Shown piece by piece: positions 1 through 5,972 of a DNA stretch of 5,972 nucleotides. Below the pieces are notes generated by a model. The model made no database searches and was not told the DNA's origin. It was given only the letters and a program-made list of their open reading frames with translations. Source of the stretch: Pseudomonadota bacterium (GTDB lineage: Bacteria; Pseudomonadota; Gammaproteobacteria; Enterobacterales; Enterobacteriaceae); the NCBI GenBank assembly GCA_023454395.1, contig JAEYFY010000276.1, forward strand, positions 1 through 5,972, in the 5' to 3' direction. Both the position numbers and the translations under genes were made by a program. How positions within the stretch are numbered: position 1 is the stretch's first letter; the number at the start of each line of letters is the position of its first letter.

Positions 1-30
1 TAGTAGGAAAGCTTTAACAAATTGATATAA

Positions 31-38
31 AAGGGTGA
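31..38 (+). promoter_or_regulatory. Ribosome binding site of dacC
   Basis: AAGGGTGA lies 6 bases before the ATG at 45 and resembles the Shine-Dalgarno consensus (AAGGAGGTGA with bases missing). It supports the ATG at 45 as the start, which is also the start that gives a complete signal peptide. Only 44 bases upstream are visible, so no promoter can be called; ATTGATATAA at 21-30 is AT-rich but has no recognisable -35 partner inside the window. Confidence 0.7.
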
Positions 39-44
39 TCGGTA

Positions 45-1247
45 ATGAAAAAAAATATTCCATCTGTTCTGGGTAAGGTTACCGCGGGAATGGGTTTACT
101 GCTAATTATTTCTAGTCCTTCATTTGCAGTAAATAATCCAGTGCCTCCTCAAATAGAGGCAAAATCTTATGTATTAATGGATTACAACAGCGGAAAAATT
201 CTGGCATCAGAAAAACTTGATGAGCGTTTAGATCCCGCCAGTCTTACAAAAATCATGAGTAGCTACGTTGTTGGGCAAGCGATTAAAGAAGGTCGTATGT
301 CACCTGACGATACGGTTATTGTTGGGCGTAATGCGTGGGCAACGGGCAATCCGGTATTGAAAGGATCATCATTGATGTTCTTGAAACCGGGTGATCAGGT
401 CAAAGTGATTGATTTAAATCGCGGTATGGTTATTCAATCTGGTAATGATGCCAGTATTGCATTAGCAGAACATGTTGCGGGTAGTCAGGAAACCTTTGTT
501 GATTTAATGAATTCCTATGCTAAGAATCTCGGTTTAAAAAATACACATTTTAAAACCGTTCATGGGCTAGATTCTGATGGGCAATATACCACCGCACAAG
601 ATATGGCATTGCTCACCGCAGCCATGATCCGTGATGTTCCTTCAGAGTATGAAATTCATAAAGAAAAAGAATTTACATTCAACAATATTCGTCAGCCAAA
701 CCGTAACCGTTTATTGTGGAATAAAAATATGAATGTCGATGGTGTGAAAACAGGTCACACTAATGGAGCAGGGTACAACCTTGTTTCTTCGGCAACTGAA
801 GGTGATATGCGCCTGATTGCTGTTGTTTTAGGAACACCATCAGACAAAGTGCGTTTTGCGGAAAGTGAAAAATTATTAGGCTGGGGTTTCCGCTTTTTTG
901 AAACAGTAACCCCTGTAAAAGCAGATACACCACTGACAACTCAAAAAGTGTGGTATGGCGATAAAGGCGAAGTGGCACTAGGAGTTGCTAATGATGCCTC
1001 AATTACCATTCCTAAAGGTGAATTGAAAAATCTGAAAGCCTCTTTTACTTTAACCAATCCTGTATTAGAAGCACCGTTAACTCAAAATCAGGTTGTAGGT
1101 ACAGTTAACTTTTTATTAAATGATGAAGTGATTGAACAACGTCCATTAGTTGTAAAAGAAGCGGTTGAGGAAGGCGGTTTCTTTAGTCGTATTTGGGATT
1201 TTGTGGTTAAAACAGTATCCGGTTGGTTTAATGCTATTTTTGGTTAA
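45..1247 (+). CDS. dacC: D-alanyl-D-alanine carboxypeptidase DacC (penicillin-binding protein 6)
   Basis: This serine DD-carboxypeptidase removes the terminal D-alanine from peptidoglycan pentapeptides in the periplasm, trimming stem peptides and limiting cross-linking. The 400-residue protein starts with a signal peptide (KK at 2-3, hydrophobic core about 12-23, probable cleavage after Ala28 in SFA-VN). The three active-site motifs of the penicillin-binding fold are intact: SLTK at 66-69 (Ser66 nucleophile, Lys69 general base), SGN at 132-134, and KTG at 235-237 followed by His238. The domain after about residue 285 fits the beta-rich C-terminal PBP5 domain. The last 20 or so residues ([20 protein letters not shown] region) form an amphipathic helix that anchors such enzymes to the outer face of the inner membrane. 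The length equals that of E. coli DacC, and long stretches ([35 protein letters not shown]) match DacC better than DacA or DacD; the KTGHT sequence is the DacA-like form. It is followed by its own terminator. DacA is the main alternative name. Confidence 0.93.
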   Translation: MKKNIPSVLGKVTAGMGLLLIISSPSFAVNNPVPPQIEAKSYVLMDYNSGKILASEKLDERLDPASLTKIMSSYVVGQAIKEGRMSPDDTVIVGRNAWATGNPVLKGSSLMFLKPGDQVKVIDLNRGMVIQSGNDASIALAEHVAGSQETFVDLMNSYAKNLGLKNTHFKTVHGLDSDGQYTTAQDMALLTAAMIRDVPSEYEIHKEKEFTFNNIRQPNRNRLLWNKNMNVDGVKTGHTNGAGYNLVSSATEGDMRLIAVVLGTPSDKVRFAESEKLLGWGFRFFETVTPVKADTPLTTQKVWYGDKGEVALGVANDASITIPKGELKNLKASFTLTNPVLEAPLTQNQVVGTVNFLLNDEVIEQRPLVVKEAVEEGGFFSRIWDFVVKTVSGWFNAIFG

Positions 1248-1325
1248 TTCATCAATAATGGATCTATCAAAACGTTACTGAGTTTTTCACCCAAAAGAAA
1301 GACTAGCTGTTATTTTTATATAAAT

Positions 1326-1359
1326 AATCCGTAATTGTTTAACGATTACGGATTTTTTT
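1326..1359 (+). terminator. Intrinsic terminator of dacC
   Basis: AATCCGTAATTG at 1326-1337 pairs with CGATTACGGATT at 1343-1354, giving a 12-bp stem with one G-U pair and the 5-base loop TTTAA. The 3' arm runs into a seven-T tract at 1353-1359. This is the classic + strand arrangement, 78 bases past the dacC stop. Read on the - strand the stem is followed only by an interrupted T-rich stretch (ATTATTTATAT), so it may act weakly for fhs as well. Confidence 0.9.
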
Positions 1360-1366
1360 ATATTCA

Positions 1367-1394
1367 ATAAAATAGAGGGATATTTCTATTTTAT
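1367..1394 (-). terminator. AT-rich hairpin just past the fhs stop, possible weak terminator
   Basis: ATAAAATAGA at 1367-1376 and TCTATTTTAT at 1385-1394 form a perfect 10-bp stem around an 8-base loop, starting 3 bases after the fhs stop codon. The stem is almost all A-T pairs and there is no clean U-tract behind it, so it is weaker than a usual intrinsic terminator. It may protect the 3' end of the mRNA or act together with the stem at 1326-1354, which fhs transcripts reach next. Confidence 0.4.
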
Positions 1395-1397
1395 CAT

Positions 1398-3068
1398 TTA
1401 AATAAGCCCATCGATTTTACCTTGATTATCAACATTAACCGCGATAGCGGCAGGTGTTTTCGGTAATCCGGGCATCGTTGTGATAGAGCCTGTTAAGGCA
1501 ACAACAAAGCCAGCGCCAGCAGAAACATACACTTCACGAACGTTTATTGTAAAGTCAGTCGGGCGACCTAATAATGAGGGATCATCTGAGAGTGAATATT
1601 GCGTTTTTGCCATGCAAACAGGGAAATGAGCAAAACCCATACTTTCTATCTTTTCTAACATTTTACGAGCATGTTGGCTATAAGTCACACCATCTGCGCC
1701 ATAAATTTCTTTGGCAACAATATCGATTTTTTGACTAAGTGAGACATCATCAGGATAAATTAATTGAAATTGGCTCGGTTCATTTTCAAGCGTATCAATC
1801 ACTTGCTTAGCTAATTCAATACCTCCTTCGCCGCCTTTTTCCCATACTTTAGTCATTGCGAAGCGACAATCTCTCTCTTGGCAAAACTGTTCGATAAATT
1901 GGTGCTCTGCAATACTATCAGTGATATAAGCATTAAGAGAGACAATGACGGGTAAGCCATATTTTTTAAGGTTTTCAATGTGTTTTTCAAGATTTACAAT
2001 GCCTTTTTCAAGGGCAACTAAATCTTCATTATTCCATTCGCCTTTACCTAAGCCACCGTTATATTTTAGCGCTTTGGTGGTGACAACAATCACGGCACAA
2101 TCAGGGCGTAACCCACTGATCCGGCATTTTATATCAAAGAATTTTTCGGCACCTAAATCAGCACCAAAACCAGCTTCTGTCACCGTAATATCAGCAAGTT
2201 GAAGCGCAAGTTTTGTCGCCCTTACGCTATTGCATCCATGGGCGATATTAGCAAAAGGACCTCCATGAATAATGGCTGGAGTATTTTCGAGTGTTTGTAC
2301 TAAATTAGGATTAATAGCATCTTTTAATAAACTTGCCATTGCCCCGACAGCTTGTAGATCGTTTGCTGTAACAGGATCACCATGATAAGAATAAGCAACA
2401 ATGATGCGAGAAAGTCGTTGTTTTAAATCATCAATATCCGCGGCTAAACATAGGATAGACATAATTTCAGAGGCAACAGTAATAACAAAATTATCTTCTC
2501 TGGTGATACCGTCTTTTTCGCCACCTAATCCCACAACAATATGACGTAAAGTACGATCGTTCATATCCATACAACGTTTAAACACGATTTTTTTAGGATC
2601 GATATTTAAAGGATTACCTTGATAAATCGAATTATCAAGCATGGCTGCAAGTAGGTTATTGGCAGAGGTAATAGCATGAAAATCGCCAGTAAAATGAAGG
2701 TTGAGATCTTCCATCGGAACGACTTGTGAATAACCACCTCCGGTTGCTCCACCTTTAATGCCAAAGCAAGGACCTAAAGAGGGTTCACGCAATGCAATAA
2801 TGGCATTTTTTCCTAGTTGACTCAGTGCTTGCCCTAATCCAACAGTCACCGTTGTTTTGCCTTCACCAGCCGGTGTCGGGTTTATTGCTGTCACTAAAAC
2901 TAATTTTCCGGGCTTTTTTGTCGCAATTTTTGGCCAAATGCTGTGGCTAAATTTGGCTTTGTACTTGCCATAAAACTCGATATCGTCTTGATCAATATTT
3001 AAATTTTTAGCAATGTCCTGAATAGGTAAGAGGTGTGCTTCTTGGGAGATTTGAATATCTGATTTCAT
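1398..3068 (-). CDS. fhs: Formate--tetrahydrofolate ligase
   Basis: This cytoplasmic enzyme (EC 6.3.4.3) joins formate to tetrahydrofolate with ATP, giving 10-formyl-tetrahydrofolate for purine and formyl-methionyl-tRNA synthesis; the reaction can also run backwards to yield ATP and formate. The 556 residues fit the usual length of about 550-560. Visible hallmarks are the ATP-binding P-loop TPAGEGKT at 65-72, the family signature [13 protein letters not shown] at 103-115, and the second signature [12 protein letters not shown] at 328-339. The C-terminal region carries the conserved [16 protein letters not shown] at 526-541. The ATG at 3066-3068 is preceded by a modest ribosome site, AGAGA, 6 bases upstream, and no better start exists nearby. 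The gene follows sdaB in the same direction, but a strong terminator and a 329-base gap separate them, so it probably has its own promoter. No damage or frameshift is visible. E. coli K-12 has no fhs, so this gene helps to place the organism. Confidence 0.97.
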   Translation of the reverse strand: MKSDIQISQEAHLLPIQDIAKNLNIDQDDIEFYGKYKAKFSHSIWPKIATKKPGKLVLVTAINPTPAGEGKTTVTVGLGQALSQLGKNAIIALREPSLGPCFGIKGGATGGGYSQVVPMEDLNLHFTGDFHAITSANNLLAAMLDNSIYQGNPLNIDPKKIVFKRCMDMNDRTLRHIVVGLGGEKDGITREDNFVITVASEIMSILCLAADIDDLKQRLSRIIVAYSYHGDPVTANDLQAVGAMASLLKDAINPNLVQTLENTPAIIHGGPFANIAHGCNSVRATKLALQLADITVTEAGFGADLGAEKFFDIKCRISGLRPDCAVIVVTTKALKYNGGLGKGEWNNEDLVALEKGIVNLEKHIENLKKYGLPVIVSLNAYITDSIAEHQFIEQFCQERDCRFAMTKVWEKGGEGGIELAKQVIDTLENEPSQFQLIYPDDVSLSQKIDIVAKEIYGADGVTYSQHARKMLEKIESMGFAHFPVCMAKTQYSLSDDPSLLGRPTDFTINVREVYVSAGAGFVVALTGSITTMPGLPKTPAAIAVNVDNQGKIDGLI

Positions 3069-3100
3069 TTTAGTTCTCTTTTTATCCCGTTAATGATGTC

Positions 3101-3129
3101 TCTAGTGATCTTTACTTATCAACTCTAGA
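3101..3129 (-). repeat. Imperfect inverted repeat in the fhs leader
   Basis: TCTAGTGAT at 3101-3109 pairs with ATCA at 3118-3121 and CTAGA at 3125-3129, giving 4 + 5 base pairs interrupted by a 3-base bulge, with an 8-base loop. It sits 33-61 bases upstream of the fhs start codon. It could be an operator or a leader hairpin, but a repeat this short may also occur by chance in AT-rich DNA. Confidence 0.3.
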
Positions 3130-3181
3130 CAATAATCTAAATATGGCCAATAGATTGATTAATTTGTAGTTATTTACTTTA

Positions 3182-3196
3182 GATAACGCGTTCATC
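3182..3196. repeat. Near-palindrome upstream of fhs, possible operator
   Basis: GATAACGCGTTCATC has the perfect core AACGCGTT (3185-3192) flanked by GAT and ATC, with one extra C breaking the symmetry. The tandem CGTCACGTCA follows directly at 3196-3205. The core is GC-richer than its surroundings. It does not fit the PurR box, whose half-sites are spaced differently, and I cannot assign it to a known regulator. Confidence 0.25.
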
Positions 3197-3336
3197 GTCA
3201 CGTCATTTAAATAATTTTTGAGTTTAGCGCCTATTTTTTTCAAAAAAACTATTTTAACTAAGGATGACAATTTAATCTCATACAAAAAAGAGGATATTAA
3301 AAAAAAGAAGAGTGTTGAGATTGATGTTAATAAACC

Positions 3337-3361
3337 AAAAAGGCGCTGATATCAGCGCCTT
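3337..3361 (-). terminator. Intrinsic terminator of the sdaC-sdaB unit
   Basis: Positions 3340-3361 are a perfect 22-base palindrome that folds into a 9-bp GC-rich stem (AAGGCGCTG with CAGCGCCTT) around the loop ATAT. On the - strand it is followed by five Ts (3341 down to 3337, the first two inside the stem), 36 bases past the sdaB stop. On the + strand the stem runs into TTATCTATCAT, which is a poor U-tract, so the terminator mainly serves sdaB and separates it from fhs. Confidence 0.85.
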
Positions 3362-3397
3362 ATCTATCATAAATATCTGTATTTCAGACTTTCAGAT

Positions 3398-4762
3398 TTA
3401 GTCACAAGAAATTTTAATGGCTAATCCACCTTGAGAGGTTTCACGATATTTAGCATTAATGTCTTTGCCTGTTTCGTACATTGTTTCAATGACTTTATCT
3501 AAACAAATACGAGGATCGCTAACACGACGTAAAGCCATACGAGATGAGTTTACAGCTTGTACGGCTGCGATAGCATTACGTTCAATACACGGAACTTGTA
3601 CTTGTCCTGCCACTGGGTCGCAAGTAAGCCCTAAGTTATGCTCCATCGCAATTTCTGCTGCAATACAAACTTGTTCTGGGCTACCGCCTAAAAGCTCAGT
3701 TAACGCACCTGCTGCCATTGAACAAGCAACACCGACTTCACCTTGACAACCAACTTCAGCGCCTGAGATAGATGCATTCATTTTGTAAAGTGAACCAATA
3801 ACACCAGCAACTAAGAAAAAGCGAGTGTAAGAATTTTCATTTACAGGACGAATAAATTTATCATAGTAAGACAATACTGCTGGGATAATGCCACAGGCAC
3901 CGTTTGTTGGCGCTGTAACAACACGCCCACCAGCTGCATTTTCTTCATTCACAGCAAGTGCAAACATATTAATCCAGTCAACAACTGTCATTGGATCGGT
4001 TGTCGTTTTATCTTCTGTGACTAGCATACGGCGTAATGCAGAAGCACGGCGAGGTACGCGTAATGGCCCCGGTAATAAGCCTTCGGTATTTACACCGCGC
4101 TCAATACCTGACTTCATCACATCCCAAACAGCCGCGAAATGAGCCGAAATTTCTTCTTTGCTACGTAATGCTAATTCGTTTTGCATCACTAATGCTGATA
4201 AAGAAAGCCCTGTTTCTTTGCAATGGCGACGTAAATCAGCCGCATATTGATAAGGATAAGGAACTTGAACCGTATTTTCTGCAGGTTGGCCAAAATGTTC
4301 TTCATCAACAATAAAACCGCCACCAATAGAATAATAGGTTTTTTTCAATAAAACTTGCTCACCGTTATAAGCGGTAATGGTCATGCCATTTTCATGGAGG
4401 GGGAGATTAGTTTTATGAAAATTCATACCGCCTTCAACCGGAAAATCGACTTCTTTTATGCCATTTGCCAGCATTAAGCGACCGGTTGCTTCTACTTGTT
4501 TAATAAACGGGGCAATAGAATCAATATCGACAGTATCAGGTAAATTTCCTGCGAGTCCCATAATAATAGCAATATCCGTTGCATGACCTTTACCTGTTAA
4601 AGATAAAGAGCCATAAACATCAACGATAACGCGGGAAACAGAAGAAAGGAGATTTTTTTCAGCAAGTAAATCGACGAATTCTTTACCTGCTTTCATTGGA
4701 CCTACGGTGTGGGAGCTTGAAGGGCCGATACCGATTTTAAAAATATCAAAGACGCTAACCAT
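3398..4762 (-). CDS. sdaB: L-serine dehydratase SdaB, iron-sulfur type
   Basis: This cytoplasmic enzyme (EC 4.3.1.17) deaminates L-serine to pyruvate and ammonia, using a [4Fe-4S] cluster rather than pyridoxal phosphate. The 454 residues match the single-chain family (E. coli SdaB is about 455). The N-terminal beta domain carries GPSSSHTVGPM at 13-23, implicated in serine binding, and YYSIGGGFIVDEEHFGQ at 143-159. The alpha domain carries the probable cluster cysteines Cys339 (AEVGCQGEVG), Cys381 (LTCDPVAG) and Cys392 (QVPCIERNA). Cys453, the penultimate residue, fits the tail cysteine that caps the cluster in the Legionella enzyme. SVFDIFKIGIGPSSSHTVGPMKAGK and NLPDTVDIDSI-like blocks resemble SdaB more than SdaA, and the linkage to sdaC is that of E. 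coli sdaCB. The strong ribosome site GGGAGG, 8 bases upstream, fixes the ATG at 4760-4762. All motifs are intact. SdaA is the only serious alternative name. Confidence 0.96.
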   Translation of the reverse strand: MVSVFDIFKIGIGPSSSHTVGPMKAGKEFVDLLAEKNLLSSVSRVIVDVYGSLSLTGKGHATDIAIIMGLAGNLPDTVDIDSIAPFIKQVEATGRLMLANGIKEVDFPVEGGMNFHKTNLPLHENGMTITAYNGEQVLLKKTYYSIGGGFIVDEEHFGQPAENTVQVPYPYQYAADLRRHCKETGLSLSALVMQNELALRSKEEISAHFAAVWDVMKSGIERGVNTEGLLPGPLRVPRRASALRRMLVTEDKTTTDPMTVVDWINMFALAVNEENAAGGRVVTAPTNGACGIIPAVLSYYDKFIRPVNENSYTRFFLVAGVIGSLYKMNASISGAEVGCQGEVGVACSMAAGALTELLGGSPEQVCIAAEIAMEHNLGLTCDPVAGQVQVPCIERNAIAAVQAVNSSRMALRRVSDPRICLDKVIETMYETGKDINAKYRETSQGGLAIKISCD

Positions 4763-4770
4763 AATATTCG

Positions 4771-4776
4771 CCTCCC
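4771..4776 (-). promoter_or_regulatory. Strong ribosome binding site of sdaB
   Basis: GGGAGG on the - strand, 8 bases before the ATG of sdaB, is close to the ideal Shine-Dalgarno sequence and is the best in the window. It fixes the start and suggests efficient, independent translation of sdaB despite the 125-base gap after sdaC. Confidence 0.85.
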
Positions 4777-4803
4777 TAATTAATTTAAAGGCGCAACTGT
4801 GTG

Positions 4804-4826
4804 ATTATTAGAGTGAGAAGTGTCAA
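4804..4826 (-). promoter_or_regulatory. Promoter-like elements ahead of sdaB, poor spacing
   Basis: The - strand carries a perfect -35 hexamer TTGACA (4821-4826) and TAATAAT (4804-4810), whose last six bases match five of six in the -10 consensus. They are only about 10-11 bases apart, well short of the normal 16-18, so they cannot work together as a standard sigma-70 promoter. A weaker alternative -35, TTCAAA, lies about 18 bases from AATAAT. An internal sdaB promoter is therefore possible but not shown. Confidence 0.25.
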
Positions 4827-4844
4827 CTTTGAAGTCTAAAGCTG

Positions 4845-4878
4845 TAATGGCTACTTTCTTTTATGAAAGTAGCCATTA
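4845..4878 (-). other. Perfect 14-bp intercistronic hairpin between sdaC and sdaB
   Basis: TAATGGCTACTTTC at 4845-4858 and GAAAGTAGCCATTA at 4865-4878 pair perfectly over 14 bp with the 6-base loop TTTTAT (+ strand). The hairpin begins 9 bases after the sdaC stop. Neither strand has a T-run after it, so it is not a standard intrinsic terminator. It could protect the 3' end of an sdaC message, direct RNase processing, or partly attenuate read-through into sdaB and so set the transporter to enzyme ratio. The structure is certain from the sequence; its role is inferred. Confidence 0.75.
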
Positions 4879-4887
4879 GATGTCTTA

Positions 4888-5972
4888 TTAACTAATGAAA
4901 GAGTTAATTAAGCTATAGAAAACTGCTGAGATTGCGATAAGACCCATGACTACAACAAATACGTTGCTGATATGGCCTTCATATTTCTTCATTGCTGGTA
5001 CTTTACGGATTGCATACATTGGCATCAGGAATAGTAACATCGCGATGATTGGGCCACCTAATGTTTCAATCATACCTAAAATGCTTGGGTTTAATGTTGC
5101 AACAATCCAAGTTGTAACCAGCATAAACAGTGCAGTGATTTTGTTTAAACGATCTTTTTCGATTGTTTTACCTTTCTCACGCAGTGATTTGATGATTAAA
5201 CCATTGAAACCTTCACGAGCACCTAAGTAGTGACCTAAGAATGATTTAGTGATCGCAACGAAAGCAATAAATGGAGCAATATAAGCGATAACAGGTGCTT
5301 CAAAATGGTTAGCAAGGTAAGACAGAATACTGATGTTCTGTGCTTTTGCTTCAGCTAAGTTCTCTGGTGTTAAGCTAAATACACAGCTAAACACGAAGAA
5401 CATTACGGTGATAACCATCATGATGTGTGCATAAGCTAAAATGCGTGAACATTTTTTCTCAGCGTTTTCGCCGTATTCTTCACGTTTTGCAACAGCAAAC
5501 GCAGAGATGATTGGAGAGTGGTTAAAAGAGAACACCATTACAGGGATAGCTAACCATAAGGTTACTAATAGACCTTGACCCATACCTGATGTAGTTGCGT
5601 GATCAAAAGAGAGAGTATCAAGAACCGCACCATTCCACTCTGGGATCAGATACAGTGCTAAGACCATCAGGACCGCAACAAATGGGAATACTAAAACGCT
5701 CATTGCTTTAACGATAGCTTGTTCACCAAAGCGGATAATCGACATGATACCAATAATCAGTATCAGCGATAAAATTGCGCGAGGTGGTGCAGCCATGTGC
5801 ATTTGGTTCACAATAAAGCTTTCTACTGTATTGGTGATAGCAACACTATAAACCAATAGAATAGGATAAATTGCGAAGAAATAGAGCAGGGTGATTAATT
5901 TACCTGCTGTTTTACCAAAGTGTTCTTCAACAACTTCAGTGATATCTTCACCTGGGTTTTTACCTGATAACA
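4888..5972 (-). CDS. sdaC: Serine transporter SdaC, 5' end cut by the window edge
   Basis: SdaC is an inner-membrane proton symporter for L-serine of the hydroxy/aromatic amino acid permease family. The reading frame stays open to the right edge, giving 360 visible codons beginning [19 protein letters not shown]; a TTG at 5854-5856 is an internal Leu codon, not the start. Compared with E. coli SdaC (429 residues) about 75 N-terminal residues are missing, together with the start codon, ribosome site and promoter. Nine hydrophobic segments are visible (roughly residues 25-46, 66-80, 89-110, 133-150, 179-200, 227-242, 278-293, 305-321 and 335-355), which with two missing ones makes the family's eleven. 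Conserved blocks include [20 protein letters not shown] at visible 148-167, [14 protein letters not shown] at 244-257, and [16 protein letters not shown]. It precedes sdaB, the matching serine dehydratase, as in E. coli sdaCB. A TdcC-like threonine/serine permease is the alternative, but the neighbour and sequence favour SdaC. Confidence 0.95.
   Translation of the reverse strand, partial: LSGKNPGEDITEVVEEHFGKTAGKLITLLYFFAIYPILLVYSVAITNTVESFIVNQMHMAAPPRAILSLILIIGIMSIIRFGEQAIVKAMSVLVFPFVAVLMVLALYLIPEWNGAVLDTLSFDHATTSGMGQGLLVTLWLAIPVMVFSFNHSPIISAFAVAKREEYGENAEKKCSRILAYAHIMMVITVMFFVFSCVFSLTPENLAEAKAQNISILSYLANHFEAPVIAYIAPFIAFVAITKSFLGHYLGAREGFNGLIIKSLREKGKTIEKDRLNKITALFMLVTTWIVATLNPSILGMIETLGGPIIAMLLFLMPMYAIRKVPAMKKYEGHISNVFVVVMGLIAISAVFYSLINSFIS

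Larger units (their letters stand above)
3069..3339. other. Gene-free AT-rich leader and promoter region of fhs
   Basis: No credible gene lies here on either strand; the open frames are very short and lack ribosome sites. The region must hold the fhs promoter, but I could not pick a convincing -35/-10 pair. Structures seen: an imperfect inverted repeat at 3101-3129 (see its own entry), a near-palindrome at 3182-3196, a tandem CGTCACGTCA at 3196-3205, a symmetric T7-C-A7 block at 3234-3248 that could bend DNA or act as an UP-like element, and an A/G-rich run at about 3282-3312. I looked for the conserved blocks of the ZTP (pfl) riboswitch, which controls fhs in some bacteria, and did not see them. 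Confidence 0.6.

Noticed and set aside
3155..3168. FNR site ahead of fhs (TTGAT with TAAT spacer)
   Set aside because: Only one half-site is present; the second half reads TTGTA instead of ATCAA.
3234..3248. T7-C-A7 block as a terminator
   Set aside because: The arms are pure A-T pairs with a one-base centre, which cannot form a stable hairpin; bent DNA or an UP-like element is more likely.
3069..3339. A ZTP (pfl) or tetrahydrofolate riboswitch ahead of fhs
   Set aside because: I read the - strand leader for the conserved blocks and saw none; no convincing match was found by eye, although a covariance search could still find a divergent form.
3324..3401. A 25-codon + strand open frame starting at ATG 3324
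   Set aside because: It runs through the sdaB terminator palindrome and the end of sdaB, has no well-placed ribosome site, and its translation shows no family features.
4798..4813. CRP site in the sdaC-sdaB spacer (TGTGATTATTAGAGTG)
   Set aside because: Only the left half TGTGA fits; the expected right half TCACA is absent. CRP control of sdaCB would act upstream of sdaC, outside the window.
760..5230. Several open frames of about 70-95 codons opposite dacC, fhs, sdaB and sdaC
   Set aside because: Each lies inside a well-recognised gene on the other strand, has no ribosome site or recognisable family, and is explained as a codon shadow of the real gene.
5854..5856. TTG as the start codon of sdaC
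   Set aside because: The frame stays open for 38 more codons to the window edge, and those codons match the conserved SdaC sequence, so the TTG is an internal Leu.

Overview
The window reads as ordinary chromosomal DNA from an AT-rich gammaproteobacterium. All four proteins look like close relatives of Enterobacterales proteins (DacC, SdaB and SdaC of Escherichia coli are recognisable almost along their full length). The AT-rich base composition, together with a formate--tetrahydrofolate ligase gene that E. coli K-12 lacks, points to the Morganellaceae, with Proteus the likeliest genus. The genus is an inference from memory and was not tested by a search.

Layout, left to right: (1) dacC on the + strand (45-1247), a complete D-alanyl-D-alanine carboxypeptidase with signal peptide and C-terminal membrane anchor. 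(2) A 150-base convergent gap (1248-1397) with a clear intrinsic terminator for dacC at 1326-1359 and a second, AT-rich hairpin just past the fhs stop. (3) fhs on the - strand (1398-3068), a complete formate--tetrahydrofolate ligase. (4) A 329-base gene-free stretch (3069-3397) that holds the fhs leader, some small inverted and direct repeats, and a perfect 22-base palindrome that terminates the next unit. (5) sdaB on the - strand (3398-4762), a complete iron-sulfur L-serine dehydratase. (6) A 125-base spacer with a perfect 14-bp hairpin. (7) sdaC on the - strand (4888 to the right edge), a serine transporter gene whose first 70-75 or so codons lie outside the window.

sdaC and sdaB form the known serine uptake and deamination pair: SdaC imports L-serine with protons and SdaB turns it into pyruvate and ammonia. 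fhs lies downstream in the same orientation but behind a strong terminator and with its own long leader, so it is probably a separate transcription unit. A metabolic link is possible, since pyruvate can be split to formate, which Fhs can activate onto tetrahydrofolate. The sequence does not prove this link. dacC belongs to cell-wall metabolism and is convergent to the rest.

I saw no mobile element, tRNA, rRNA, CRISPR array, pseudogene or sign of a new multi-gene system. The points worth a second look are regulatory: the U-tract-free hairpin between sdaC and sdaB, and the long leader of fhs.
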